A stretch of DNA of 64,000 nucleotides from Branchipolynoe longqiensis. Its lineage: Eukaryota; Annelida; Polychaeta; Phyllodocida; Polynoidae. Each line of letters opens with the position of its first letter. Position 1 is the stretch's first letter. Of this stretch, positions 21,670-33,330 are shown piece after piece. The stretch is taken from contig CM059190.1 in the NCBI GenBank assembly GCA_030323885.1, positions 107,165,590 to 107,229,589 on the forward strand. Reading direction: 5' to 3'. Made by a program: the position numbers and the translations under genes. The notes beneath the pieces are model-generated. The model was given only the letters and a program-made list of their open reading frames with translations. It was not told the DNA's origin and did no database searches.

Positions 21670-22490
21670 CAATTATATAGCGACACCTCACCACATACAG
21701 TTACACAGTGACACCTCATGATCTACAGTTACATAGTGTACACTCACCCATTACTTTATTAGAGACGCTCACACTACAGTTAATAGTGACACTCACAAAT
21801 ACAGTATGCTAGTGAACTCACCAATCCAGGACAAGTGAACCCTCACAATACAGTTATAGTGACCTGAAACTCATTGCAGATAATAGTGAACCTGAACACA
21901 TGCAGTTACTAGGACCCCATCCACTATTATGTACTAGATACAACCTCCACCCATGCCAGTTCATGAGTGGAACTAACACACAGTAAATAGTGACACTCCC
22001 ACATACAGGATACATAGTGGACAACCATCACCATGTAACACTATACATAGTGACACCTACAACCACAATACAGAATACACAGAGGAACACCAACTCACCA
22101 CATACAGATACATAGTGACACCTCACCACATACAGTTACATAGTGACACCTGAACCACATGCAGTTACATAGTGACACCTCACCACATACAGTTACATAG
22201 TGACACCTCACCACATACAGTTACATAGTGACACCTCACCACATACAGTTACAAAGAGATCACCTGCACCTCACACACATACATGATAGCATTAGGTGAC
22301 ACCTCCACACATACAGTTACATAGTGACACCTCACCACATATAGTTACGTAGTGACACCTTCCACAATACAAGTAGACATAGTGCACCAACACCACATGC
22401 AGTTACAACGGTGACACCCGACACCACGTCATAACATAAGTGAAACGACCTCACCACAGACAGTTACATAGTGACACCTCCCCGGTGAGA
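21670..22490 (+). repeat. 28-bp minisatellite related to SINE3
   Basis: The unit is GTGACACCTCACCACATACA followed by GTTACATA. The copies are well conserved at 22080-22260 and heavily scrambled by small indels at 21730-22080 and 22250-22450. A 26-base stretch of the unit recurs with one mismatch at 24692-24717 inside SINE3. From 22491 to 23090 no feature is evident. Confidence 0.9.
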
Positions 22491-23089
22491 TAGAAGGCTT
22501 TATAGCCAGGTTATATGCTCGTCAGACAGCAAAGCAATATTTCCCCACCCTGAAAGTGGATATGTAAAGCTGTGACGGGCTGAACACCGCGCGCAGGGCA
22601 TTGTGGGAACAGTGCCAGAGTAAACAGTATATTTACTAATAATACAAACCCACATGTACAACGCAAACCGACAGAAGTTAAAAGAACGATGCAACTGACA
22701 ATAACACACGATCCTTGCACATCCACCGTGTTTCCCATATACAACAACAAGAAATTAACATCTCTAATTACATAAAACATATTAAATACAATAACCTATG
22801 TATCCTATAAAAAATACATATGAAATATATAACATGGTGGCACATGGTCGACACACACACACTAGATGACATGCACACACATACATCGCTACTGTACATA
22901 TACGTGTGCATATATCTACACCCATTTATTCGCACTGCAAATATAGAAGTTGCAAATGCACCTAATTGCAAAAGATGGAAGTTTGTTTCCTGCTTTGATT
23001 GCTAGACTTAAATTTAATGTATGTCGATCTAACGTTACTTGCTATCGGAAAGTATGTACAGTACAGGAGGGGAAACCGAGGGTAGGACG

Positions 23090-23510
23090 AGGAAGACCTC
23101 CCCTCCCCTTCCCCATCCCACGTATTCCTCCCTGTCGTTCCCCTGCCCTTCCCTCCCTCCCTTCCCCTCCTCCTCCTTCTCTCCCCCTCCACCCTCCTTT
23201 CCCCTTCTCCTCCCCTGCCCCTCTCCCCTTCCGTTCCCTCCCTTCCTTCGTCCATATCTCCGTTCCTCATCCCCTCCCATCTCTCTCCTCACTTTCCCTT
23301 CCGATTCCCGTCCCGTTCCCCGCTCCCTTCATCTGCCTCCTTCACCTCCCTCCTTTCCCTTCTCTCCCCTGCTCTACTCCCGGTATCCCCCCTCCTTCCA
23401 TCTTCATTTTCCCTTCCACCCCCTTTCTTTCCCTTACCTCCTTCCCATCTCTCCAGCCCTTCTTCTCCTCCTGCTCCTCTCCTCTGCCCCCCCCCTCTTG
23501 CCAGATGACA
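23090..23510. repeat. Polypyrimidine tract
   Basis: About 420 bases of almost pure C/T on the plus strand (CCCTCC, TCTCCC, TTCCC). Open frames on both strands are Pro/Ser- or Gly/Glu/Arg-rich and not credible. Such tracts can adopt triplex structure, which is an inference. Confidence 0.9.
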
Positions 23511-23859
23511 GAGGCATGCACAGTGAACCAGTTTCAGGGGCGGCGACCCTCAAGTGGAATGTCGGTGTTTGTGGGGGTGGGGGTGGGGGTGTTTGTGTGT
23601 GGGCGGGGGAGGTGTGTGAGGGATGTATGGTTGGAGTTAGATTATGGGGCGCCCCGAGTTAACGAATTTAAAACTGCATAAACCGATGAACACATCACAT
23701 CTTTAACCCAAAAAGCAATCGCCAGATTTGGATCCCCCCAACCCCAACTGCCGATGGTGAACTCCATAAACATGGGTTGTACAAGGCATGAAGGACTAAG
23801 TCATGTCTTTAGAAAAGTCACTGCTGACTGAAGCATTGATGGTCCCGTTATGTATGCAC

Positions 23860-24075
23860 CAACTTTAATTTGCAATGTTTTCCCTTAAAATATTTCTTCT
23901 TGAAGATTTATACTGCCTATCTAGCTCTAACCCTTTAAAATAACAAGTTACTTCAAACTAAAGTAAAGTTGGTTGTAATGATCAGTCTAACATATTGTAG
24001 TTATCGAAAAATGCTGAAAATCTGAAACCCATCAGCTCATGCAACTTTAAAAAATAGAAAGGTTAGAAGTCCAAA
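23860..24075 (-). repeat. IR-C partial copy
   Basis: A reversed, diverged copy with TTTGCAATGTTTTCCC near its left end, AACTAAAGTAAAGTTGGTTG and CATCAGCTCATGCAACTTTA. It aligns with 36290-36465. Confidence 0.55.
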
Positions 24076-24496
24076 ATTCACATATCTGCTGATATAATCT
24101 CGATTAATGCCAGGTACTGAGAGAAACCAAGTGGTTGCAACCTTACTCCTAACGTCTGCGATTATTTACATTCTCCACCTTTTTCCTCTCATTCCCCTAG
24201 GTACCGTACCTATCTACATAGCTATACTACACAGATAAAGACTGCAAATTCTTGGCGCCTCCTGTGGTGTTCCGACTCACTACTCCCCTCCAGTGCTCAG
24301 GCCAGTCTACATCGAACATATCAACAACTGCAGTTCTAACCTGCAGTAAAACTAACCGGCGTTTTATTGACTGTAGTTTTATTGACTGCTTTAAGTGGGT
24401 GTTCTATTGGCTGGTCAACACAGTCAGTGTTGAAAAGCAAAATCAGTTCAGAGCAATAAAGTGATTTGGATACCATACAGTGTGCTACATATTAGA

Positions 24497-24820
24497 GGGG
24501 ACGTAGCTCAGGCGGTAGCGAGTCCACCTGTGAAGGTGTGTGTCATCCGATCGATCCTGGAGCCATTTACAGTTTGGGCTATTTTCCGTTCCAACCAGTG
24601 GTCCACAACTGGTTCATCAAAGGCTGTGGTATGTGCTGTCCTGTTTGTGGGAAAGTGCATATAAAAGACCCCTTGCTACTTATCGGAAAGAGTGACACCT
24701 CACCACGTACAGTTACAGCGGGTTTCCTCTAAAGAAATATGACAGAATGACCATATGTTTGACGTCCAATAATCGATGATAAAAATCCATGCGCTCTAGA
24801 GGCGGCATCAAATAAAACAA
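24497..24820 (+). mobile_element. SINE3, mollusc-type tRNA SINE
   Basis: The head GGGGACGTAGCTCAGGCGG gives a tRNA A box; the B box is decayed (GATCGATCCTGG). The body has CCACAACTGGTTCATCAAAG, GTGGTATGTGCTGTCCTG, GTGCATATAAAAGACCCCTT and CAGCGGGTTTCCTCT, and the end has GCATCAAATAAAACA. From memory this matches a SINE type widespread in gastropods and bivalves, and it is the main basis for calling the host a mollusc. The segment 24692-24717 is nearly identical to the 28-bp satellite unit at 21670-22490. Confidence 0.85.
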
Positions 24821-24939
24821 GCTTTACTAGAGTACATTGTGGCTGAGCTAGCTATACAGGAAGTTCAGGATGTTTAAGATTAGCTGCAAAATGTCCCACA
24901 CAAATGATGGTTGAACTAAAAAGAAGTTGTAGGTATTAA

Positions 24940-25400
24940 ATAACCGTGGGTAATGTGAACTTGCACTAGCCTTGTGCTACAATCACACCGAATAGAACAT
25001 AAAGTCAACTGATTTAACTTAAATAAGCCTGGGTAATGTGAACTTGCACTAGCCTTGTGCTACAATCACACCGAATAGAACATAAAGTCAACTGATTTAA
25101 CTTAAATAAGCATGGGTAATGTGAACTTGCACTAGCCTTGTGCTACAACCACACCGAATAGAACATAACATAAACCGATTTAACTTAAATAAGCGTGGGT
25201 AATGTGAAGTTGCACTAGCCTTGTGCTACAATCACACTGAATAGAACATAAAGTAGACTGATTTAACATAAATAACCGTGGGTAATGTGAACTTGCACTA
25301 GCCTTGTGCTACAATCACACTGAATAGAACATAAAGTAAACTGATTTAACATAAATAAGCGTGGGTAATGTGAACATGCACTAGCCAACTGATTTAACAC
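24940..25400 (+). repeat. 83-bp minisatellite, ~5.5 copies
   Basis: Unit landmarks are GGGTAATGTGAACTTGCACT, AGCCTTGTGCTACAATCACA and GAATAGAACATAAAGT. The copies are about 95% alike. A SINE1 copy starts within a few bases of its right end. Confidence 0.93.
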
Positions 25401-25411
25401 TCGCTCTGTAG

Positions 25412-25722
25412 CCGGACGCGGTGGCCCAATCGGTAGAGCACAAGCTTCCCATGTGGAAGGTCCGGATTTTGAATCCCAGCCCGAGTCAAACCTGTCTTAG
25501 AATATTGATGCTTGTCTCTATCAAAATTACTAGGATAGGACAATGACTGATTAGCCTGATATCAGGATAATGTGACTGAGTGGGATATCGGGTCATGGTG
25601 CCAGTGGGCGGGTATCCCAGTGGGGCAGCACTGTCAAGTTTCCATGGGGGCTCACAGTCGGAGGTCGGTGCCCGTCCTGATATGACTTTAGATGTTTCCC
25701 GGATGTAAAACTCCAACAAATA
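25412..25722 (+). mobile_element. SINE1 copy, full length
   Basis: The best-preserved plus-strand copy. The head is CCGGACGCGGTGGCCCAATC with GGTAGAGC, the middle is ATATCAGGATAATGTGACTG, and the 3' end is GGATGTAAAACTCCAACAAA. It can serve as a reference for the family in this window. Confidence 0.9.
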
Positions 25723-25786
25723 AAGACTAGCTCAGTTCAGATTGGGGCACTTTGGTGATGTGCATTATGTAAGGTCTTCAGCTGAT

Positions 25787-26100
25787 TTGGTTGGTTTGTT
25801 GTTGAAATTGTACGCCCTGGAAACGATGGTCACCGACTTGTGACGGTGCGCACTCATGGCGACTTTATAGTGCTGCCCCACTGGGATACCAGACCACCAG
25901 CACAATGACCCAAGCTCAGTCACATTATCCTGACACTGGGCTAACCAGTGCTTTCCCTATCCTATTCATGCTGAGCGCCAAGCTAGAAAGCGACAAGTAT
26001 CAATTTATTAAATCATTGGTTTGACACGACCGGGAATCGAACTCCCGATTTCCAGCACATAAGGCCTGCGCTCGACCGATTAGGCTTCCGTGTCTGGCTG
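25787..26100 (-). mobile_element. SINE1 copy, opposite to the previous one
   Basis: A near full-length minus-strand copy whose tail faces the tail of the 25412-25722 copy across 64 bases. A small deletion follows GCCCTGGAAACGATGG. The head ends CGATTAGGCTTCCGTGTCTGG at about 26096, where a 21-bp array starts. Confidence 0.87.
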
Positions 26101-26104
26101 ATTA

Positions 26105-26527
26105 CTGGAGCCTGGTACCCCATACACGAAGCCTGGCGCCCCATACATGAAGCCTGTCGCCCCATACACGAAGCCTGACGCCCCATACACGTAGCCTGGC
26201 GCCCCATTCACGGAGCCAGGCGCCCTATACACGGAGCCTGGCGCCCCATACACGGAGCCTGGCACCCTATACATGGAGCCTGGCGCCCCATACATGAAGC
26301 CTGGTGCCCCATACACGAAGCCTGGCGCCCCATACACGAAGCCTGACGCCCCATACACGGAGCCTGGCGCCCCATACATGAAGCCTGACGCCCCATTCAC
26401 GGAGCCTGGCGCCCTTTACACGGAGCCTGGCGCCCCATGCATACAAGGAGCCTGGCGCCCCATTCACGGAGCCTGGAGCCCCATATATGAAGTTTGGCGC
26501 CCCATACATGGAGCCTGGCGCCCCATT
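26105..26527. repeat. 21-bp minisatellite GCCTGGCGCCCCATACAC
   Basis: About 20 copies of a 21-bp unit (GGAGCCTGGCGCCCCATACA plus C). It begins directly at the head of the SINE1 copy ending at 26100. Because 21 is 3 x 7, it reads as a heptapeptide repeat on either strand. The following 380 bases, to 26910, contain a CT/GA-rich patch and a C-rich run but no feature. Confidence 0.93.
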
Positions 26528-26911
26528 CCGCACCCAGACAGTGGAGGAGGGCGCACCTGGCCGGGAGTGCCGACAGGAGGCGTGATCCACCTACACCTCC
26601 TCCTCTTCCCCTGGAGGAGGCTGGAGGAGGTGGTCGGCCACTAACCAATCCAGGAACAATTCCCGCCAAAAACACAAAAATACGAAACCCTGGCGGCAAC
26701 TGCTGAAACTAGTGAACTCCTGTCCACATCAACAAGAGACAAGATGGCTACAAGTTGTTACTGGTGCATCCTGGGAAAGGTTCCAGTTAGGTACCTGGAA
26801 TTCTTCGTGGTTATTGTCCTCGGAGAAAGAAGAGCACAACAGTGCCTTGTTTGTAGACACCCGAGCAGTTCCCTCCCCCACCCCCACCCCCCACCCCCCA
26901 CTCTCTGGCTA

Positions 26912-27702
26912 AAGCGCGCATTCCATATACGCGTAATGCGTAATGCGAATGCGAATGCAAATGCGACAAAAAATCGAAACACCTTGAAACCTATGAGCTA
27001 CATTCCATACACGCGTAATGCATAATGCGAATGCGAATGTGAAAGAAATCCATTATCCCGATCGCTCCATGTAGCGATCGGTGCATAATACGTAATGCGT
27101 AAGGGTGGTGCGAATAGAAAAGCATCAGTCGCATTTGTCCATTGATATAAGGCTGGAGGAGTCGACTGATAATTACGGACAGCCGGGACAAGGTGGTGCG
27201 AACAGAAAAGCATCAGTCGCATTTGCCCATTGATATAAGGCTGGAGGAGGCGACTGATAATTACGGACAGCCGGTCTTCATGAGAAATATGAAGAATGGG
27301 ACGGTCCAAACATGTAGGTTTATGTGGCGGACCTGTTAGGAAGCAGTCTTCATGAGAAATATGAAGAATGGGACGGTGCAAACATGTAGGTTTATGCGGC
27401 GGACCTGTTAGGAAGCAGTCTTCATATTTGGGACGGTCCTAACATCCCTCGAAGCAAGCTAAACTGAGCCATGTTTGCACCATCCCATTCTTCATATTTC
27501 TCATGAAGACTGCTTCCTAACAGGTCCGCCGCATAAACGTACATATTTGCACCATACTTTTTATATACTTCACTGCATAACGCATAACGCATAACGCATA
27601 ACGCATAACGCATAATGCATAACGCATAACGTGTGTATGGAATGATGGCATTCGCATAACGCATAACGCATTACGCATTACGCGTATATGGAATGCGCCC
27701 TT
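26912..27702. mobile_element. TIR element with CGTAATG heptamer ends
   Basis: A 791-bp element. The ends are AAGCGCGCATTCCATATACG and, on the reverse strand, AAGGGCGCATTCCATATACG, both continuing into CGTAATG/CATTACG heptamers. A TA flanks each side (26910-26911, 27703-27704). The interior has two ~86-bp direct repeats (27103-27274), two ~72-bp direct repeats (27275-27418) and a further inverted copy of the latter at about 27460-27550, plus a CATAACG heptamer run at 27572-27630. There is no transposase frame. Confidence 0.75.
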
Positions 27703-28184
27703 TATCCACTTTCAGACGGCTTGCAATAATGATATAACCCCCTCTCTGTTTGTCCGCTCTCTGTTGCACACTGCAGACTCGCTCTATCTCAGGGTGCAAA
27801 ACCCTCCTTTTACACCTTCAAGTTTAGACCTGACCCACTGCTCCTATTTACTGTGCAACAACTTCAGGAAGACGAGTGTGTCGGCAATGACGCTTGTTGT
27901 AATCAGGGCATTGCATGTTTTTTTCGAGTGAGGATAAGCGCGGTCACGTGACATCGCCCACCGTTAAAGTGGCATAGTTTTAGAGCAATGGAGCAGTTAC
28001 CCAACGGGCTCAACCTTAGCAGATAGCGAGTGGCTGGCAAGTAGAGAAACAATGAGGTTACTGAGTACAATATTATAATAAACACTTTGCAATTGATTTA
28101 ATAACGTAACCAACAGTTGGAGCTGAATTACTTAGGTAGTGGTATTACTATTAGAATAACACTAGACTATGGCAATCAGCCCAC

Positions 28185-28500
28185 CCCCTACCCTTACCTC
28201 ACCCCTCACCCACTCCTCTCCTCTCCTGCACCCTGCTCCTCTCCCCCCCCCCCCCCACCCACCCCTCCGCCACCCTACACCCTGAACCCATCCCACACAC
28301 TCTCCTCCCTCACCCCCACTCCACAATCCATCCCAACCATCCACTCCTCTCCCTCACGACTCACCCCACCCCACAACCACCGCGCCGCCTCCCCATCCCC
28401 TTCTCTCCTCTCTCCTAGCCCGCCCCCCCCTCCCTCCCTCCCCTCCCCACCCTGCCCCCCCCCCCCTCACCGCCCCACACCCAGACAAGACCCCCTTGGC
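28185..28500. repeat. C-rich low-complexity tract
   Basis: Runs of CCCCC, CACCC and TCCCTCC. The Pro/Ser-rich open frame across it is an artefact. The preceding 27705-28180 holds no recognisable feature. Confidence 0.88.
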
Positions 28501-28570
28501 GCTGACAACTTTATCTCCCACTCCACACCTCACCCCAGAGTCCCGCCTGGAGATGGACGGGCCCTGGGCA

Positions 28571-28770
28571 CGGAACGGGATAGCCGAGTGGCCACAGCGC
28601 TGCTTCCCCTGCGGGATGGTTCAATTCCTGGCCAAGTCAATCCAACCGCTTGCAAGATAGATAGATACTTGCCACTACTTAGGATAGCGCCCGGCATTAC
28701 TAGGATATGACAAGAAGCAGTAGAACGAAGAAGATTGTCTGCTGTTGAAATTTCCTCCACTTAATCAAGG
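28571..28770 (+). mobile_element. SINE1b copy (short-tail subfamily)
   Basis: The head GGGATAGCCGAGTGGCCACA and B-box-like GGTTCAATTCCTGG are followed by the shared GGATAGCGCCCGGCATTACT. The tail differs from SINE1: TCTGCTGTTGAAATTTCCTC then ACTTAATCAAGG. The same tail occurs at 36501-36710 and 61731-62070, so this is a distinct subfamily. Confidence 0.75.
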
Positions 28771-28954
28771 AATGCAATAAAACGAAAATACACACGTAGG
28801 CATTGGTAATAAATAGACTGGATGTTTAATAGAGGTATCTCAAATGGACCAAGACAAAACGCACCTCCAAGCAAGTTCAATCAGGGCTTTCATGTTTAGT
28901 GACCTGCTTTGTCAGTGACTTAGTCATGGACTGCAGAAAACATCCTTTATCAGA

Positions 28955-29320
28955 GTGACAGTCTGCCATAAATGTCAGTGGAAACTGTCCGAGGTAGCGA
29001 CAGAAATGAGGTGCTACCGCAAGATGTTACACATCTCGTACAAAGACCATGTTATCAATGCGGAAGTCTGTACCAAGATCCAACAGGCAACTGGACCACA
29101 CAAAGATCCTCAAACTGCAGTGGCATGGCCATATTTCCCATTCATCAAGTCTGGCCAAAGCCATCTTACAGGGCACCGTAAAAGGGGGGAGGGGAAGACA
29201 CGGTGGACAAAGGAAGGGGCGGGAAGACAACATCAGGGAATGGACAGGCCTGGAGTTCGGCAAGTCCCAGAGGGCAGTGGAGAACAGGAAAAATGGAAAA
29301 TTAGTTACATAGTCATCTAA
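28955..29320 (+). pseudogene. RTE-like LINE, C-terminal ORF remnant
   Basis: A decayed fragment of a LINE polyprotein C-terminus. Recognisable blocks are EMRCYRKMLHISYKDHV and IQQATGPHK in one frame (to about 29095), then WHGHISHSSSLAKAILQGTV and EDNIREWTGLEFGKSQRAVE in another (to about 29310). At least one frameshift separates them. From memory, this arrangement matches the tail after the reverse transcriptase in RTE/endonuclease-RT LINEs of invertebrates. The catalytic part is absent, so this is a 5'-truncated dead copy. A 31-bp array begins 70 bases downstream. Confidence 0.72.
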
Positions 29321-29384
29321 GGTGCCTGAAGGACTGTTGTAATGAAGGGATTTGATGAGGATCCTGTCAGGGACACGCCAGACA

Positions 29385-30165
29385 CACTGCTGTGTTACAT
29401 GGTCACACAGGAGAACCACATCGTGTCACATGGTCACACAGGAGAACCACATCGTGTCACATGGTCACACAGGAGAACCACACCATGTTACATGGTCACA
29501 CAGAAGAACCACATCGTGTTACATGGTCACACAGGAGTACCACATCGTGTTACATGGTCACACAAGAGAACCACATCGTGTTACATGGTCACACAGGAGA
29601 ACCACATCGTGTTACATGGTCACACAAGAGAACCACATCGTGTTACATGGTCACACAGGAGAACCACATCATGTTACATGGTCACACAAGAGAACTACAT
29701 CGTGTCACATGGTCACACAGAAGAACCACATCGTGCTACAGGGTCACACAGGAGAACCACATCATGTTACATGGTCACACAGTAGAAACACATCGTGGTC
29801 ACACAAGAGAACCACATCGTGTTACATGGTCACACAAGACAACCACATCGTGTTACATGGTCACACAGGAGAAACACATCGTGTTACATGGTCACACAAG
29901 AGAACCACATCGCGTCACATGGTCACACAGAAGAACCACATCGTGTTACAGGGTCACACAGGAGAACCACATCGTGTTACATGGTCACACAGGAGAACCA
30001 CATCGTGTTACATGGTCACACAGGAGAACGACACCATGTTACATGGTCACACAGGAGAAACACATCGTGTTACAGGGTCACACAAGAGAACCACACCATG
30101 TTACCTGGACACACAGGAGAAACACATCGTGTTACATGGTCACACAGGAGAACCACATCGTGTTA
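29385..30165 (+). repeat. 31-bp minisatellite, ~25 copies
   Basis: The unit is ATGGTCACACAGGAGAACCA followed by CATCGTGTTAC. Because 31 is not a multiple of 3, successive units are read in successive frames and none has a stop. All three plus-strand frames therefore stay open and produce a 31-residue repeat every 93 bases. This explains the 284- and 472-codon frames here. Confidence 0.95.
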
Positions 30166-30359
30166 CAGGGACAGGCATACCCTGGATGGTGTACGCTGAC
30201 GGCGTCTGCTCCAGTAATCTCCTTCATTCAAAGGTCGAGGTTATAAAGGAGGACGCCCGAGCCCGGAGAGTCTTCCAGCACCTCCACCCAGCACCTCCCA
30301 TCACGCAGCTGTCCTCCAGCACCTACACCCAGCACCTCCCACCAGACAGTTGTCCTCCA

Positions 30360-31190
30360 GCACCCAGGTACGTCTACCAACACACCTGTACTCCAGTACC
30401 TGGGTACATTGTGCACACACACACCCAGCCCCTCCCCCACCACACACATGTACTCCAACACCTGGGTACATTGTGCACACACACCCAGCCCCTCCCCCAC
30501 CACACACATGTACTCCAACACCTGGTACATTGTGCACACACACGCAGCCCCTTCCCACCTCACACACATGTACTCCAATACCTGGGTACATTGTGCACAC
30601 ACACTCCAAACCCCTCCCCACCTCACACACAGGCACTCCAGTACCTGGGTACATTGTTCACACACACACAGCCCCTCCCCCACCACACACATGTACTCCA
30701 ACACCTGGGTACATTGTGCACACACACCCAACCCCTTCCCCACCACACACACATGTACTCCAGCACCTAGTACATTGTACACGCACACACCCAACCCATT
30801 CCCACCTCAAACACCTGTACTCCAGCACCTGGTACATTGTGCACACACACCCATCCCCTTCCCACCTCACACACATGTACTCCAGCACCTGGTACATTGT
30901 GCACACACACAGCCCCTCCCCACCTCACACACCTGTACTCCAATACCTGGGTACATTGTGCACACACACACCAAACCCCTCCCCACCTCACACACATGTA
31001 CTCCAGCACCTGGATACATTGTGCACACACACACCCAGACCCTCCCCTCCACACACACCTGTACTCCAGCACTTGAGTATATTGTGCACACACACACCCA
31101 ACCCATCCCCAACACACACCTGTACTCCAACACCTGGGTACATTGTGCACACACACACCCAACCCCTGCCCACACACCTGTACTCCAGCA
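30360..31190. repeat. ~60-bp minisatellite, ~13 copies
   Basis: Unit landmarks are CACATGTACTCCAACACCTG, GGTACATTGTGCACACACAC and CCAGCCCCTCCCC. A looser CACACC-rich continuation runs to about 31480. Thr/His/Pro-rich plus frames and Val/Cys/Gly-rich minus frames are artefacts. From 31481 to 31820 there is nothing recognisable. Confidence 0.92.
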
Positions 31191-31825
31191 CACATATGCA
31201 TCTACCTCCACCCACACACACACTTGGCCTCAAGCACCCACACTTCCCTACCACCACACACCAACTCCAACCAATTCTCCAGTACCCAAGTTCTTTACCC
31301 CCACAACCCCACGTGTTCTCCCGCACCCACATACATCTACCCCCACATCCCACATATTCTCCAGCACCCACGTACATCTACCCACACACCGACACCTGTC
31401 CGCCAGTACCCACGGACATTGTGTTCACACCTGTCACACACCTAGGGACCACACCCACATACCCGCCACATCCCCAGCGCCAGAACACCGAATGCATTCC
31501 CCACACTCCGAAAGCTTCGCTCTGTGGTGGGTGGGTGGAGAGGCGGAGGGTGGCGGAATGTGCGGGGCGTAGACTGTGGATTAATGGAAGGGGTGAGTGG
31601 TGGATGGATGACCTTTTTTCATTGGCAAGTACATTACAGAACCCTTTTCAGGGTTTGGAAGTAGGTCAGATATTTGGCAGCACTCTGCTCACGGCTTCTG
31701 TCCAAACCCTGGTCCCCGCAATACCTACACACCTCGGCTCCACACCGGTGAAAATAAAATATTTAGTTTGTTTGCATTTTGAAGGGAATTTTAAGACGGC
31801 ATTCCACGATCCCAATGAAAGCTAA

Positions 31826-32010
31826 CGCACAAGCCCCGCCTGAAAATGGGAAATATTGTGCCTCGACCGGGGATCGAACCCACGTCTCTTGCATTCTGGG
31901 TCAGTGTGCTAACCATTACACTACCTAGACTCCCTGATGTCACCACCCTATCCACTCCCACTTGACTATGTGGCTCCTTGCCTGAGAAGAGGTCAGTGCA
32001 GAGTACTACA
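31826..32010 (-). mobile_element. SINE2 copy, best preserved
   Basis: The plus strand shows GGGGATCGAACCCACGTCTC (B box reversed), GTGCTAACCATTACACTACC (D-arm/A box reversed) and the leader ending GAGGTCAGTGCAG. On the minus strand the tRNA-like head reads GGTAGTGTAATGGTTAGCAC. No anticodon-stem pairing consistent with a real tRNA is seen. Confidence 0.75.
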
Positions 32011-32194
32011 ATAAATCCATTGACAGGAGACATTCTAAGGTTATGTACAATAAAGAAAACAATAATAATTAACATGCCATATCTACAACTCAGTTAACAA
32101 CACGGTGAAGGAGAGAAATGTCATTAAACATTAAAACCTACATTAAACAGACGGGTTGTGAAGACAGTCTCACTTTTCCAAATGCACACACACA

Positions 32195-33185
32195 ACAGAG
32201 CCACATCACACCCGTGACACACCCACAACACACCCACATCACACCCACAACACACCCACAACACACCCACAACACACCCACATCACACCCACAGCACACC
32301 CACAACACACCCACATCACACCCACAACACACCCACAACACACCCAAAACACACCCACATCACACCCACAGCACACCCACAACACACCTACAATACCTCC
32401 ACACCACACCCACAACACACCCACACCACCCACAACACACTCACAACACACCCACAACACACCCATAACACACCCACAACACACCCATAACACACCCATA
32501 ACACACCCACAATACAGCCATAACACAGCCACAATACACCCACAACACACACACAACACACCCATATCACACCAACAACACACCCACAACATACCCACAA
32601 CACATCCACAACATACCCACAACATACCCACAACACACCCACAACATACCCACACCACACCCACAACATACCCACAACACACCCACAACACACCCATAAC
32701 ACACCCGCAACACACCCGCAACATACCCACAACATACCCACAACACACATAACACACCCATAGCACACCCACAATACAGCCATAACACACCCACAACATA
32801 CCCACAACAGACCTGCAACATACCCACACCATACCCACAACACACCCACAACACATCCACAACATACCCACAACAGACCCACAACACACCCACAACACAC
32901 CCACAACACACCCACAACACACCCATAACACACCCATAACACACCCACAATACAGCCATAACACAGCCACAATACACCCACAACACACCCATAACTCACC
33001 TACAAGACACCCACAACACACCCACAACACATCCACAACATACCCTCAACACACCCACAACACACCCATAACACACCCACAATACTCCCACAAAACATGA
33101 AGAACACACCCCAAATACACCCATAGCACACCCACAACACATCCACAACACACCCACAACACACACACAACACACACACAACACG
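32195..33185. repeat. 10-11 bp array ACACCCACAAC
   Basis: About 95 units (CACACCCACAACA with ATAACACACCC variants). Higher-order blocks around 32460-32600 and 32890-33000 repeat the same variant order, suggesting segmental duplication within the array. The minus-strand Val/Cys/Gly/Leu open frames are period artefacts. Confidence 0.93.
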
Positions 33186-33295
33186 CCCACCTATCTAGTT
33201 TCAAATTACACCTCAAATTCCATTCAATATTTAGAGAAGAAACAGTGTAAACATGATGTGACTGTAGTAGCCTTTGCCCATCCCGCACGGAGAAC

Positions 33296-33330
33296 TGTGT
33301 GTGTGTGTGTGGGGGGGGGGGGGGGGTGAG
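33296..33330 (+). repeat. GT microsatellite with poly-G run
   Basis: (GT)n directly followed by a run of about 16 G. The surrounding 33190-33540 has no gene. Confidence 0.9.

Noticed and set aside
25412..25490. tRNA gene with GGTAGAGC A box
   Set aside because: It is the promoter head of SINE1, continuous with the family's conserved body and tail.
27572..27680. Telomere-like heptamer repeat
   Set aside because: CATAACG/CGTAATG is not the animal TTAGGG repeat, and the run lies inside the inverted ends of a TIR element.
29352..30770. 472-codon open frame
   Set aside because: It runs through a 31-bp and a ~60-bp minisatellite. All frames are open there, and no domain is present.
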